Shown piece by piece: positions 33,865-41,163 of a DNA stretch of 64,000 bases. The first letter of the stretch is position 1. The number at the start of each line of letters is the position of its first letter. This DNA is from Humibacillus xanthopallidus (GTDB lineage: Bacteria > Actinomycetota > Actinomycetes > Actinomycetales > Dermatophilaceae): contig NZ_VFPM01000001.1 of NCBI RefSeq assembly GCF_006716675.1, positions 1,116,001-1,180,000 of the forward strand, in the 5' to 3' direction. A model generated the notes under the pieces. It did not search any database and was not told where the DNA came from. It saw only the letters and a program-made list of their open reading frames with translations. A program made the translations under genes and the position numbers.

Positions 33865-35076
33865 TCAGAAGTACTCGGTGAGGTAGGGCGCCGCGGCGAA
33901 GATGGCGTCGAGGGCGGCGTCGTCGTCTCCTGATCCGCCGGCGAGCAGCCCGGCCTGGCGTAGCCGCGAGGTCGACCAGCCGCACCAGAGGGCCGACAGC
34001 CCCCGAGCCCCCACGCGGGGAAGGCCGTGCGTGTCGGCATCGGCGGGGCCGCTGCGGACGGGGTCGCTGTCGGCGTGCGTCGCGAAGCCCTTGCCGTCGG
34101 CCACCGAGAGCCGCCACCGACCGGTGTTGGTCTGCGCCTCGGGGTCGTCGATGACCAGGTCCACCTCGGCGCGGGCGAGCGGCGAGAAGCCGCGACCCGC
34201 GAAGGCGGCGCCGAGATCGATGACGCGCGCCATCCACGGCACCTGGCGGAGCTCCTCGGCGGGCAGCCCCTCGAGGACGAGGGTCAGCGGGTCACGCGGG
34301 TCGAGGTAGGTGTGCACAATCGGCACTGCCGACGAGCCCGACCCGACGAGCCCCCAGAGGGCGGCCGCCGTCTCCGGGGTCGCGGCGGCGAGGTGCTCGA
34401 CGGTGAGGACATCGGTGGCCAGGTCGTAGATGACCACCCCGTCAGCAAGCATGTAGGTGATGAGCTCGTCGCGCTCGATCATTGCGCGCAGCTTCTCGAT
34501 GCTCGGCGGCATCGGCCCACTTTGGACGTGGCGCTCGGCATCGTCGCGCAGGAGCCGGTGGATCGCCTCAGCGTCGTCCGGCCGGGCTCGCCGGGGCCGC
34601 GCAGGTGACGAACTGCTCTGTCGATCGTCGAGCGCTCGGAGGGTGTGGCCGGCATACGTCGTGCGCTGCTGCACCCCACCCACCTCGTAGCCCGATCGGC
34701 GATAGAGGCTGACGGTCGTCGGGAAGAGGCACGACACCACGTCGCCGAGCTCGCCCATCCGGGTGATGAGCCCGCGCGTCAGGGTGGTCGCGACGCCCTG
34801 CCCGCGGGCGCTCGGGTCGACGTAGACGCCGGCGACGCCGCCCATCCGGAGGTGGCGGCCACCCCAGGCCTGCTCGTAGGGACGGATCCTCCCCGCTCCG
34901 ACGAGCTCGCCGCCCTCGTCGCTGACGCCGAGCCATCGACCGCCGAGCGTCTCTCCGGCGACACGCTCCCACCACGTGCCGTCGACCCCTGCCGGAAGTC
35001 GGCCGAAGGCCCGATTGCGGAGGGAGAGCACCGCGGCCAGGTCGGCCTCCGTGATGTCACGCAGGTGCAGGGTCAT
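33865..35076 (-). CDS. Eis-like GNAT N-acetyltransferase with SCP2-type C-terminal domain
   Basis: 403 residues from ATG 35076. The first GNAT domain has the acetyl-CoA loop VDPSARGQGVATTLTRGL; a second GNAT-like domain and an SCP2 sterol-carrier-like domain follow, as in Mycobacterium Eis. The protein ends TEYF; in Eis the terminal Phe carboxylate acts as catalytic base, so the end looks functional. Eis enzymes acetylate aminoglycosides and lysine side chains. The linker after residue 150 (DDRQSSSSPARP) is encoded by a copy of the dispersed GACGAACTGCTCTNTCGATC repeat, an in-frame insertion. Confidence 0.87.
   Translation of the reverse strand: MTLHLRDITEADLAAVLSLRNRAFGRLPAGVDGTWWERVAGETLGGRWLGVSDEGGELVGAGRIRPYEQAWGGRHLRMGGVAGVYVDPSARGQGVATTLTRGLITRMGELGDVVSCLFPTTVSLYRRSGYEVGGVQQRTTYAGHTLRALDDRQSSSSPARPRRARPDDAEAIHRLLRDDAERHVQSGPMPPSIEKLRAMIERDELITYMLADGVVIYDLATDVLTVEHLAAATPETAAALWGLVGSGSSAVPIVHTYLDPRDPLTLVLEGLPAEELRQVPWMARVIDLGAAFAGRGFSPLARAEVDLVIDDPEAQTNTGRWRLSVADGKGFATHADSDPVRSGPADADTHGLPRVGARGLSALWCGWSTSRLRQAGLLAGGSGDDDAALDAIFAAAPYLTEYF
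34607..34627 (-). repeat. dispersed repeat copy inside the Eis-like coding sequence
   Basis: GACGAACTGCTCTGTCGATCG on the plus strand matches an arm of the 17743-17874 palindrome with one change. It encodes the Ser-rich linker between the two GNAT-like domains. Confidence 0.7.
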
Positions 35077-35160
35077 GCCTCGACCGTAGTGTCGCGGCTG
35101 GCCCAGCAGCGACGGGGGTGGCGGGCACCAACCACTCGAGTGGCCGCCCCGTCCCACGGG

Positions 35161-36396
35161 TCACGGTGCAGAGGTGACGGCGGGGCCAGTCGACGGGGAG
35201 GAGGGGCGGGGCGGGCGCACGGCCGGCACCGCCAAGATGGCGACGAGGGCGAGACCGCCGACGACGAGCAGCGAGTGGAGCACGCCGACGTGGTCGCCGA
35301 GGAAGCCGAGCAGCGGGGGGCCCGCGAGGAAGGCGGTGTAGCCGATCGTCGTCACGACGCTGATGCGCGCGGCGGCCCGCAGCGGCTCATCGGCCGCCGC
35401 GCTCATGCCGACCGGGAAGCCGAGGCTGGCGCCGATGCCCCAGACCGCGGCACCGACGAAGGCAAGCACCGGCCCTCCGAAGACGACGAGCATGCACCCG
35501 ACGACGGCGGCGACGAAGAGCACGCGCAGCACGGGCACACGCCCGCGCCGGTCGAGCACTCGGGTGCCGAGCAGGCGACCCGCCGTCATGGCCGTCAGGA
35601 AGACCGCGAAGCCCAGCACGCCGGCCCAGCGCGGCATGCCGTAGCCGTCGGAGAGCGCGACGCCGATCCAGTCGTTGGCCGTGCCCTCCGTGAAGGCCGC
35701 GGCGAAGACGACGACGCCGATGAGCAGCGTCCGCGGCTCGAGCCAGGCCCGGCCGATGCCTGCCTTCTCGTGCACCTGCGTGCCGTGCTCGTCGATCTCG
35801 ACGGTGCGAGGCAGGAAGGCCCGGAGGAACCACGGCGTGACCGACAGGAGGATGACGACGACCCCACCGAGGTGCACGGCGATCGGCACATGGAGAGCCG
35901 AGAGTCCCGCTCCCACCAGGGCGCTCACCACCGTGCCACCGCTGAAGGCTGCGTGGAAGTGCGGCATGATCGCGCGCCCGAGGTGCTGCTCGACCTGGGT
36001 GCCCTCGAGGTTCATGCCGACGTCGAAGATGCCGGTGCCGAGCCCGACGAGGAAGAGGCCCGCCATCGCGAGCGGGCGGCTGTGTGCCACCGAGACCGCC
36101 AGGCCGAGCCCCATGAGGCCCGCGCTCTGGATGACTGCGGCGCCCATGAGGGTGCGGGCGGCGCCAAGCCGGTGGACGATGAAGCCGGAGATGGGCAGTC
36201 CGATGACAGAGCCGAGCGACGCGGCGAGGAGGGTGAGTCCGAGCTCACCGGCAGAGAGCGACAGCTCGTGCTTGAGGTCGGGCACGCGCGACGCGAAGGC
36301 GGCGAACGCCGCGCCGTTGATGGCGAAGGCCGTGAACACCGCGGCGCGCGCGGTGCGCACGACCGACAGGGGTGGGGTGGTGACGGCGGTGTCCAT
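35161..36396 (-). CDS. MFS transporter, 12-TM (YbjJ/sugar-permease-like)
   Basis: 411 residues from ATG 36396 with GAGAGG upstream. About twelve hydrophobic segments; motifs include SVIGLPISGFIVHRLGAARTL (motif A region), GTGIFDVGMNLEGTQVEQ and AGRLLGTRVLDRRGRVPVLR. The FDVGMN segment is shared with the fucose-permease-like group. The substrate is probably a sugar or small metabolite, and the divergent LacI regulator supports control by a carbon-source ligand. Confidence 0.85.
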   Translation of the reverse strand: MDTAVTTPPLSVVRTARAAVFTAFAINGAAFAAFASRVPDLKHELSLSAGELGLTLLAASLGSVIGLPISGFIVHRLGAARTLMGAAVIQSAGLMGLGLAVSVAHSRPLAMAGLFLVGLGTGIFDVGMNLEGTQVEQHLGRAIMPHFHAAFSGGTVVSALVGAGLSALHVPIAVHLGGVVVILLSVTPWFLRAFLPRTVEIDEHGTQVHEKAGIGRAWLEPRTLLIGVVVFAAAFTEGTANDWIGVALSDGYGMPRWAGVLGFAVFLTAMTAGRLLGTRVLDRRGRVPVLRVLFVAAVVGCMLVVFGGPVLAFVGAAVWGIGASLGFPVGMSAAADEPLRAAARISVVTTIGYTAFLAGPPLLGFLGDHVGVLHSLLVVGGLALVAILAVPAVRPPRPSSPSTGPAVTSAP

Positions 36397-36450
36397 GGGT
36401 GAAGCCTCTCGCGCCTTGCTGGTGGGTCGGGGTGTTCCTGTGCAGATGCT

Positions 36451-36480
36451 CGGTCGAATCGATTCGACCGAACCGTTTCG
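36451..36480. promoter_or_regulatory. LacI-family operator: perfect 20-bp palindrome plus a second half-overlapping site
   Basis: CGGTCGAATCGATTCGACCG at 36451-36470 is a perfect palindrome; CGAACCGTTTCG at 36469-36480 repeats the CGAA...TTCG pattern. The sites are 55-75 bases upstream of the MFS ATG and 15-45 upstream of the regulator ATG. A central CG pair and TCGA arms suit LacI-type binding, so the regulator probably represses itself and the transporter. Confidence 0.75.
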
Positions 36481-36494
36481 ATAGGATGCCTCCC

Positions 36495-37568
36495 ATGGCG
36501 TCCCGAGGTCAAGCCCGGCCGACCCTGCGCACCGTGGCCGAGCGGGCGGGGGTCTCGGTGTCGACGGCATCCCTCGTCTTCAGCGGCAAGGGCCCGGTGG
36601 CCACCGCCACTGCCGAACGGGTCAAGCAGGCGGCCGCCGAGCTCGGATTCGCCGGCCCCAACCCGCTGGCGTCGTCGCTGCGGCAGGGCCGTGCAGGAGC
36701 TGTCGGGGTGCTCGTCGACGGCCGGCTGCAGATGGCCTTCCGCGACCCCTTTGCCATCGCCGTGCTGGATGGGCTCGCCGAGGAGCTCGAGTCGATCCCG
36801 ACCGGCATGCTGCTCATCGGGCAGCCGTCCGGATCCCCCGAGTCGACCGTGCCTCGGCTCGCCGGCCTCGCCCTCGATGCCGTCGTCTTCTCGCTGTGCG
36901 GCCCCGGCGACCACCCCGCGGTCGAGCACCTCGCCGCACGCGGCATACCGATGTTCAGCACCGGGGTGCCCGCCGACAGACGGATCACGCAGGTGCGCGT
37001 CGACGAGCGCGGTGCGGCGGCCGAGATCTCCCGCTACCTGCGCGGCCTGGGCCATCGCCGGGTCTCGACGGTGACGATGCCGATGCTCCCGAGCAGCGTC
37101 GCCGGCCCGGTGCCCGAGGCCGAGCTCTCGCACCGCAGTGCCAGCGTGCCGTCGGTCGGACGACTGCTCGGCTTCCGCGACGTCTTCCCTGGCGGCGCGG
37201 CGTTGCAGACCGCTGATGGCTCGTCGGTCGAGGGCGGCATCGCAGCGGGTCGGGCCCTGCTCGACGTGCCGCGGGCCGAGCGACCGACCGCCATCGTCGC
37301 CCAGTCCGACGTCATCGCCGCCGGAGTCGTCATCGCGGCCGAGGAGCTCGGCCTCACGGTGCCGGCCGACCTCTCGGTCACCGGCTTCGACGGCGTCGAC
37401 CTGCCGTGGCTGCCGCACCGGCTCACGACGATGGACCAGCAGGGCCGCGAGAAGGGCCGCATCCTCGGCACCCTCGTGCGCCGCACCCTCGCCGGGGGCC
37501 GGCCGCGCAGCATCACCCAGCCGGTCAGGTTGCGCGAGGGCACGACGACCGCGCCACCGCCGGACTGA
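36495..37568 (+). CDS. LacI-family transcriptional regulator
   Basis: 357 residues from ATG 36495 (ATG 36486 is in frame too). The helix-turn-helix is LRTVAERAGVSVSTASLVFSGKG, then the hinge AAAELGFAGPNPLASSLRQGR, and a periplasmic-binding-like ligand domain ending TVPADLSVTGFDGVDLPWLPH and LTTMDQQGREKG, as in GalR/LacI proteins. It is divergent from the MFS gene and has operator palindromes in between. The effector is unknown. Confidence 0.9.
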   Translation: MASRGQARPTLRTVAERAGVSVSTASLVFSGKGPVATATAERVKQAAAELGFAGPNPLASSLRQGRAGAVGVLVDGRLQMAFRDPFAIAVLDGLAEELESIPTGMLLIGQPSGSPESTVPRLAGLALDAVVFSLCGPGDHPAVEHLAARGIPMFSTGVPADRRITQVRVDERGAAAEISRYLRGLGHRRVSTVTMPMLPSSVAGPVPEAELSHRSASVPSVGRLLGFRDVFPGGAALQTADGSSVEGGIAAGRALLDVPRAERPTAIVAQSDVIAAGVVIAAEELGLTVPADLSVTGFDGVDLPWLPHRLTTMDQQGREKGRILGTLVRRTLAGGRPRSITQPVRLREGTTTAPPPD

Positions 37569-37586
37569 GCTGCCGCAGCGACGCGC

Positions 37587-37601
37587 GCCGGACGGCATAC
37601 C
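37587..37601 (-). repeat. dispersed motif GGTATGCCGTCCGGC on the minus strand
   Basis: Non-coding copy of the GTATGCCGTCCGG family after the LacI gene; the one clear minus-strand non-coding copy. Confidence 0.5.
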
Positions 37602-37615
37602 GCGGCGCGCCGACC

Positions 37616-37681
37616 CGACGAGCTGCTCTCTCGATCGGCCGTGGTGGCCCGGGCAACCCGACGGACTGCTCTCTCGATCGG
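37616..37681. repeat. two copies of the CGACGRRCTGCTCTCTCGATCGG repeat
   Basis: Copies at 37616-37638 and 37659-37681 in direct orientation, between the LacI gene and the SRP RNA. Same family as 17743-17874. Confidence 0.75.
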
Positions 37682-37711
37682 GCTGGCGATCGGAGGGGTG
37701 CCGGGGAAGAG

Positions 37712-37802
37712 AGGACACCCCACGTACCTGGAAGAGCTCTCCTACCCTTGCTGCATTCCTGCCCTGGGGGAGTTCGGAGAGGTACCACCACGCGGGGTGC
37801 CG
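37712..37802 (-). ncRNA. ffs: signal recognition particle RNA, small bacterial (4.5S) type
   Basis: On the minus strand the conserved SRP helix-8 region reads CAGGGCAGGAATGCAGCAAG followed by GGTA, with the GGAA tetraloop. Outer strands CACCCC (37794-37799, read on minus) and GGGGTG (37716-37721) pair to close the hairpin. Exact ends are approximate. It binds Ffh for co-translational membrane targeting. It is divergent from tRNA-Ser(GGA), with about 90 bases between. Confidence 0.88.
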
Positions 37803-37889
37803 ACGACGAGTGTATGCCGGGAGCCGCCTCCGGCCGAAACCGGCCCACGGATTTCTTGAGGACGCCGGTCCTCCGGTAGCCTCCCCCAC

Positions 37890-37977
37890 GGAGGATTCGC
37901 ATAGTGGCCTAGTGCGCACGATTGGAAATCGTGTTGGGATAAAACCCTCGGGGGTTCAAATCCCCCATCCTCCGCCA
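37890..37977 (+). tRNA. tRNA-Ser (anticodon GGA)
   Basis: 88 bases with encoded CCA. Acceptor GGAGGAT pairs with ATCCTCC; anticodon arm CACGA-TTGGAAA-TCGTG gives GGA; there is a long variable arm (TTGGGATAAAACCCTC) as expected for serine. Confidence 0.96.
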
Positions 37978-37983
37978 CCACGA

Positions 37984-38018
37984 CACAGCCCCCATCGCCC
38001 AGCGCGGCGGGGGCTGTG
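37984..38018 (+). terminator. terminator after tRNA-Ser(GGA)
   Basis: CACAGCCCCC (37984-37993) pairs exactly with GGGGGCTGTG (38009-38018), seven bases after the tRNA. Confidence 0.8.
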
Positions 38019-38054
38019 CCGTGCCCGCGGCCCCGCAGGCGCCAGAATGTCGCC

Positions 38055-38987
38055 ATGGCCGCCGGCTGGATCCCCCTCGACACGGACGTCACGTGGATCC
38101 ACGGCTCCGCGTCACGGCGCCGCCGCAACGACCCCCACCGCAGCGACCCACCCCAGCAGGTGCACCACCTCGCGCCCGGCACGGTCCTCATCCGGCAGAG
38201 CAAGGACGTCACCTACGAGGCGCCCTTCATCCTCCTGCTGCTCGGCGAGCGCCGGAGCCTGCTCGTCGACACCGGCGCCGTCGAGGGCTCGCTGCTGCGC
38301 GAGACGGTCGACCGCCTCATCGCGCAGTGGCTCGCCGACCGGGCCCAGAGCCACGACAGCGGCCACCACGAGCTCGTCGTCGCGCACAGCCACGCGCACG
38401 GCGACCACGTGGCGGGCGACGCCGCCTTCGCCGACCGGCCGCACACGACCGTCGTCGGCCCGGAGGTCGCCGACGTGCAGGCCTACTTCGGCATCGACGA
38501 CTGGCCGCGCCAGGTCGTGCCGGTGGACCTCGGCGGCCGCGTCGTCGACGTCTTCGGCATCCCCGGCCACGAGGCCGCCTCCATCGCGCTGCACGACCGT
38601 TCGACCGGGCTGCTGCACACCGGCGACACCGTCTATCCGGGGCGCATCTACGTGGGCGACAGTGGGGCGCTGCTCGACTCGCTCGATCGCCTGGCCGCGC
38701 TCGTCGAGACGGGCGCCGTCAGCCACGTGCTCGGCTGCCACGTCGAGATGACGAACCGACCGGGACGCGACTACGCCCTCGGCGCTCGCTTCCAGCCCGA
38801 CGAGCCCTCCCCCTTCATGACGCCGCAGCAGCTCCTGCAGGCGCGGGACGACTTCCGCACGGTCGCCGGGCGCCCCGGCATCCACCGGTTCGACGACATC
38901 GTCTTCTGCGTGGGCGAAGGACCCAGGGTCACCGTGCCGCTCTACGCACAGGCCCTCGTCGAGCGGCTCCGTCACCTCGTCCGCTGA
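38055..38987 (+). CDS. metallo-beta-lactamase-fold hydrolase
   Basis: 310 residues from ATG 38055. The zinc motif is SHAHGDHVAG (HxHxDH); further ligands are in IPGHEAAS, HTGDTVYP (Asp) and GCHVEM. Both metal sites therefore look complete. No signal peptide. Substrate unknown; proteins of this kind range from glyoxalase II to various esterases. Followed 65 bases later by the carbamoyltransferase gene on the same strand. Confidence 0.85.
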   Translation: MAAGWIPLDTDVTWIHGSASRRRRNDPHRSDPPQQVHHLAPGTVLIRQSKDVTYEAPFILLLLGERRSLLVDTGAVEGSLLRETVDRLIAQWLADRAQSHDSGHHELVVAHSHAHGDHVAGDAAFADRPHTTVVGPEVADVQAYFGIDDWPRQVVPVDLGGRVVDVFGIPGHEAASIALHDRSTGLLHTGDTVYPGRIYVGDSGALLDSLDRLAALVETGAVSHVLGCHVEMTNRPGRDYALGARFQPDEPSPFMTPQQLLQARDDFRTVAGRPGIHRFDDIVFCVGEGPRVTVPLYAQALVERLRHLVR

Positions 38988-39052
38988 GCAGTGCCGACGC
39001 CCCTCCTGAGATCGCGTTGCCTCGCCCGCTCGGCTCCTGACAGCATCGGGCG

Positions 39053-40072
39053 ATGACTGCCGGCAGCATCCTCTCCGCCCTGCACCAGCGCAGCCTCCTG
39101 CGCGAGACCGACCTCTCGGTCGACGAGCTGCGAGCCCTGCTCGACCTCGCCGCCGACCTCAAGGCGGCCAAGCGTGAGGGACGCGAGGAGCGCCGGCTCG
39201 TCGGTCGCAACATCGCGCTCATCTTCGAGAAGACCTCGACCCGCACCCGCTGCGCTTTCGAGGTCGCCGCCGCCGACCAGGGCGCGAGCACGACCTACCT
39301 CGACCCGAGCGGCTCGCAGATCGGCCACAAGGAGTCGGCGAAGGACACCGCGCGAGTGCTCGGCCGCTTCTATGACGGCATCGAGTACCGCGGGACCCGC
39401 CAGGACGTCGTCGAGACCCTCGCCGCGCACGCCGGCGTGCCCGTGTGGAACGGCCTCACCGACGACTGGCACCCGACGCAGTCGCTCTGCGACGCCCTGA
39501 CGATGCGCGAGCACGCCGGCAAGCCCGACACCGAGATCGCCTACGCCTACGTCGGCGACGCCCGCTTCAACGTGGGCAACTCCCTCCTCGTCACGGGCGC
39601 CATGCTCGGCATGGACGTTCGCATCGTCGCCCCCCGCTCGCTGTGGCCCACCGACGCCGTCGTCGCCGTCGCGAGGCGGTATGCCGCCGAGACCGGTGCG
39701 CGCGTGACGCTCACCGACGAGGTGGCCGACGGGGTGCGGGGCGTCGACTTCGTGCACACGGACGTCTGGGTGTCGATGGGCGAGCCCAAGGAGGTGTGGG
39801 CCGAGCGCATCGAGCTGCTCGGGCCCTATCAGGTCAACGCGGATCTGCTTGCGCTGTCAGGCAATCCGCGGGTCAAGTTCATGCACTGCCTTCCGGCCTT
39901 TCACGACCTCGAGACGCAGGTCGGACAGGACGTGCACGACCAGTTCGGCCTCGCGGAGCTCGAGGTCACCGACGACGTCTTCGAGTCGGAGGCCTCGATC
40001 GTCTTCGACCAGGCCGAGAACCGCATGCACACGATCAAGGCCCTCATCGTCGCCACGATGGCTCGGCTCTGA
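39053..40072 (+). CDS. argF: ornithine carbamoyltransferase
   Basis: 339 residues. Carbamoyl-phosphate site [12 protein letters not shown], the ornithine-loop HCLPAFHD and the family block [32 protein letters not shown]. The length and the last block resemble the ArcB/ArgI type rather than the shorter ArgF of typical actinobacterial arg operons. No other arg or arc gene is nearby, so it may be either the biosynthetic enzyme or a catabolic one; the symbol is used in the broad sense. Reaction: ornithine plus carbamoyl phosphate to citrulline. Confidence 0.9.
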   Translation: MTAGSILSALHQRSLLRETDLSVDELRALLDLAADLKAAKREGREERRLVGRNIALIFEKTSTRTRCAFEVAAADQGASTTYLDPSGSQIGHKESAKDTARVLGRFYDGIEYRGTRQDVVETLAAHAGVPVWNGLTDDWHPTQSLCDALTMREHAGKPDTEIAYAYVGDARFNVGNSLLVTGAMLGMDVRIVAPRSLWPTDAVVAVARRYAAETGARVTLTDEVADGVRGVDFVHTDVWVSMGEPKEVWAERIELLGPYQVNADLLALSGNPRVKFMHCLPAFHDLETQVGQDVHDQFGLAELEVTDDVFESEASIVFDQAENRMHTIKALIVATMARL

Positions 40073-40088
40073 CGCCTCCTGGACGTTC

Positions 40089-40219
40089 GGTCGCCCGGGC
40101 TACCGAACGTGCGGGGAATGCGTCCCTGAACCGACTGAGCGGTCGCCCGGGCTACCGAACGTGCGGCGAATGCGTCCCCGAACCGGCTGAGCGGTCGCCC
40201 GGGCTACCGAACGTGCGGG
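40089..40219. repeat. 52-bp tandem repeat, 2.5 copies
   Basis: Units 40089-40140, 40141-40192 and a partial 40193-40219, starting GGTCGCCCGGGCTACCGAAC. Each contains CGTTCGGT/ACCGAACG-like complementary parts that can form a hairpin. Lies between the convergent carbamoyltransferase and LytR_C genes, so it may end both transcripts. Confidence 0.85.
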
Positions 40220-40222
40220 TAA

Positions 40223-40762
40223 CTACTGCGTGACGGTGATGGTCGGGCAGGGTCGCAGGGTCTGGGTCGGCGTGATGACCGCGGGCACCGGCCCGAAGCT
40301 CTTCCACTTGTTGCCGAGCACGAGGTCGACGGTGTCGCCCTCGCGCTTGTCGTTGACGCCGACCGCGCCGGGCACGTGGGCGAGCAGCAGCTTGGCCGAC
40401 GCCTCACCCTCGGGCCCGAAGCGCACCTGGGCGGTCTGCTTGATCGTCGCCTTCTTGGGGTCGTTGCCGACCTTCTTGACCTTGAAGCCGCGGTCGATGG
40501 CGGTCTTGGAGGCTGCCGACGCGAGTCCACTGCGGTTCGTCGCGTTGTAGACGTTGAGGCTGACGTCGCTCGTGCGCAGCGGCACCGCGACCGGCTCGGT
40601 CGTGCAGGGGCCGGCCTGTGGCTCGGTGGCCCGGAAGTAGGTCGAGGCGTAGTAGAAGGCGCCGGCGAGCCCGAGCAGGACGACCACGATGACGATCACC
40701 GAGCGACGCTGTCGCCGCACCCGGTAGCTTCGGCCACCGTCATCGTCGACGATCTCCGACAT
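40223..40762 (-). CDS. LytR_C domain envelope protein
   Basis: 179 residues: a short basic cytosolic start, one membrane helix (about 22-42, VIVIVVVLLGLAGAFYYAST), then an extracellular LytR_C-type domain with VSLNVYNATNRSGLASAASKTAIDRGFKVKKVGND. Similar one-TM proteins in mycobacteria (Cei type) support envelope integrity. The next gene on the same strand, 53 bases upstream, encodes the small ParB-like protein, so they may form one unit. Confidence 0.82.
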   Translation of the reverse strand: MSEIVDDDGGRSYRVRRQRRSVIVIVVVLLGLAGAFYYASTYFRATEPQAGPCTTEPVAVPLRTSDVSLNVYNATNRSGLASAASKTAIDRGFKVKKVGNDPKKATIKQTAQVRFGPEGEASAKLLLAHVPGAVGVNDKREGDTVDLVLGNKWKSFGPVPAVITPTQTLRPCPTITVTQ

Positions 40763-40815
40763 GCCCGCTCCTTCGCTCGTTCGTCTGCCCCGTCAGGCGC
40801 CCGACAGGTGTCCGG

Positions 40816-41112
40816 TCAGGTGAGCACCAGCACCCTCGCGTGCAGCACGGGCCGCTGCTGCAGCGCGGCCCGCAGTGCCCGGTGGAGCCCGTCCTCGAGG
40901 TAGAGCTCCCCCTCCCACTCGACACAGTGGGGAAAGAGGTCACCGTAGAAGGTCGAGTCGTCGGCGAGCAGCCCGCGGAGGTCGAGCGTGCTCTTCGTCG
41001 TGATGAGCTCGCCGAGCTGCACGACGCGCGGTGGCACGTTCGACCAGTCCTTCGTCGTCTCGAGCCCATGATCGGGATACGGACGGGAGTCGCCAACGGC
41101 CTTGAAAATCAC
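40816..41112 (-). CDS. conserved small protein, ParB/sulfiredoxin-like pattern
   Basis: 98 residues from GTG 41112 (VIFKAVGDSRPYPDHGLETT). It ends ECELYLEDGLHRALRAALQQ-like: the visible string GELYLEDGLHRALRAAL resembles the G(D/H)HR helix of ParB-type nucleotide-binding folds. Relatives in actinobacteria are sometimes named VapB antitoxin, but no toxin gene is adjacent and the pattern does not fit. It is divergent from the HerA-like ATPase and upstream of the LytR_C gene. Function unknown. Confidence 0.7.
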   Translation of the reverse strand: MIFKAVGDSRPYPDHGLETTKDWSNVPPRVVQLGELITTKSTLDLRGLLADDSTFYGDLFPHCVEWEGELYLEDGLHRALRAALQQRPVLHARVLVLT

Positions 41113-41163
41113 CGGGTCAGCATAGGCGGCGAAGCCGTGAAGTCGGCGGATAGAGTTCGAAGC

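Noticed and set aside
40089..40219. CRISPR-like appearance of the 52-bp repeats
   Set aside because: Units abut without unique spacers, there are only 2.5 copies, and no cas gene is nearby.
40816..41112. VapB-type antitoxin annotation for the 98-residue protein
   Set aside because: No PIN-domain toxin is adjacent and the sequence has a ParB-like HR helix rather than a ribbon-helix-helix or AbrB fold.
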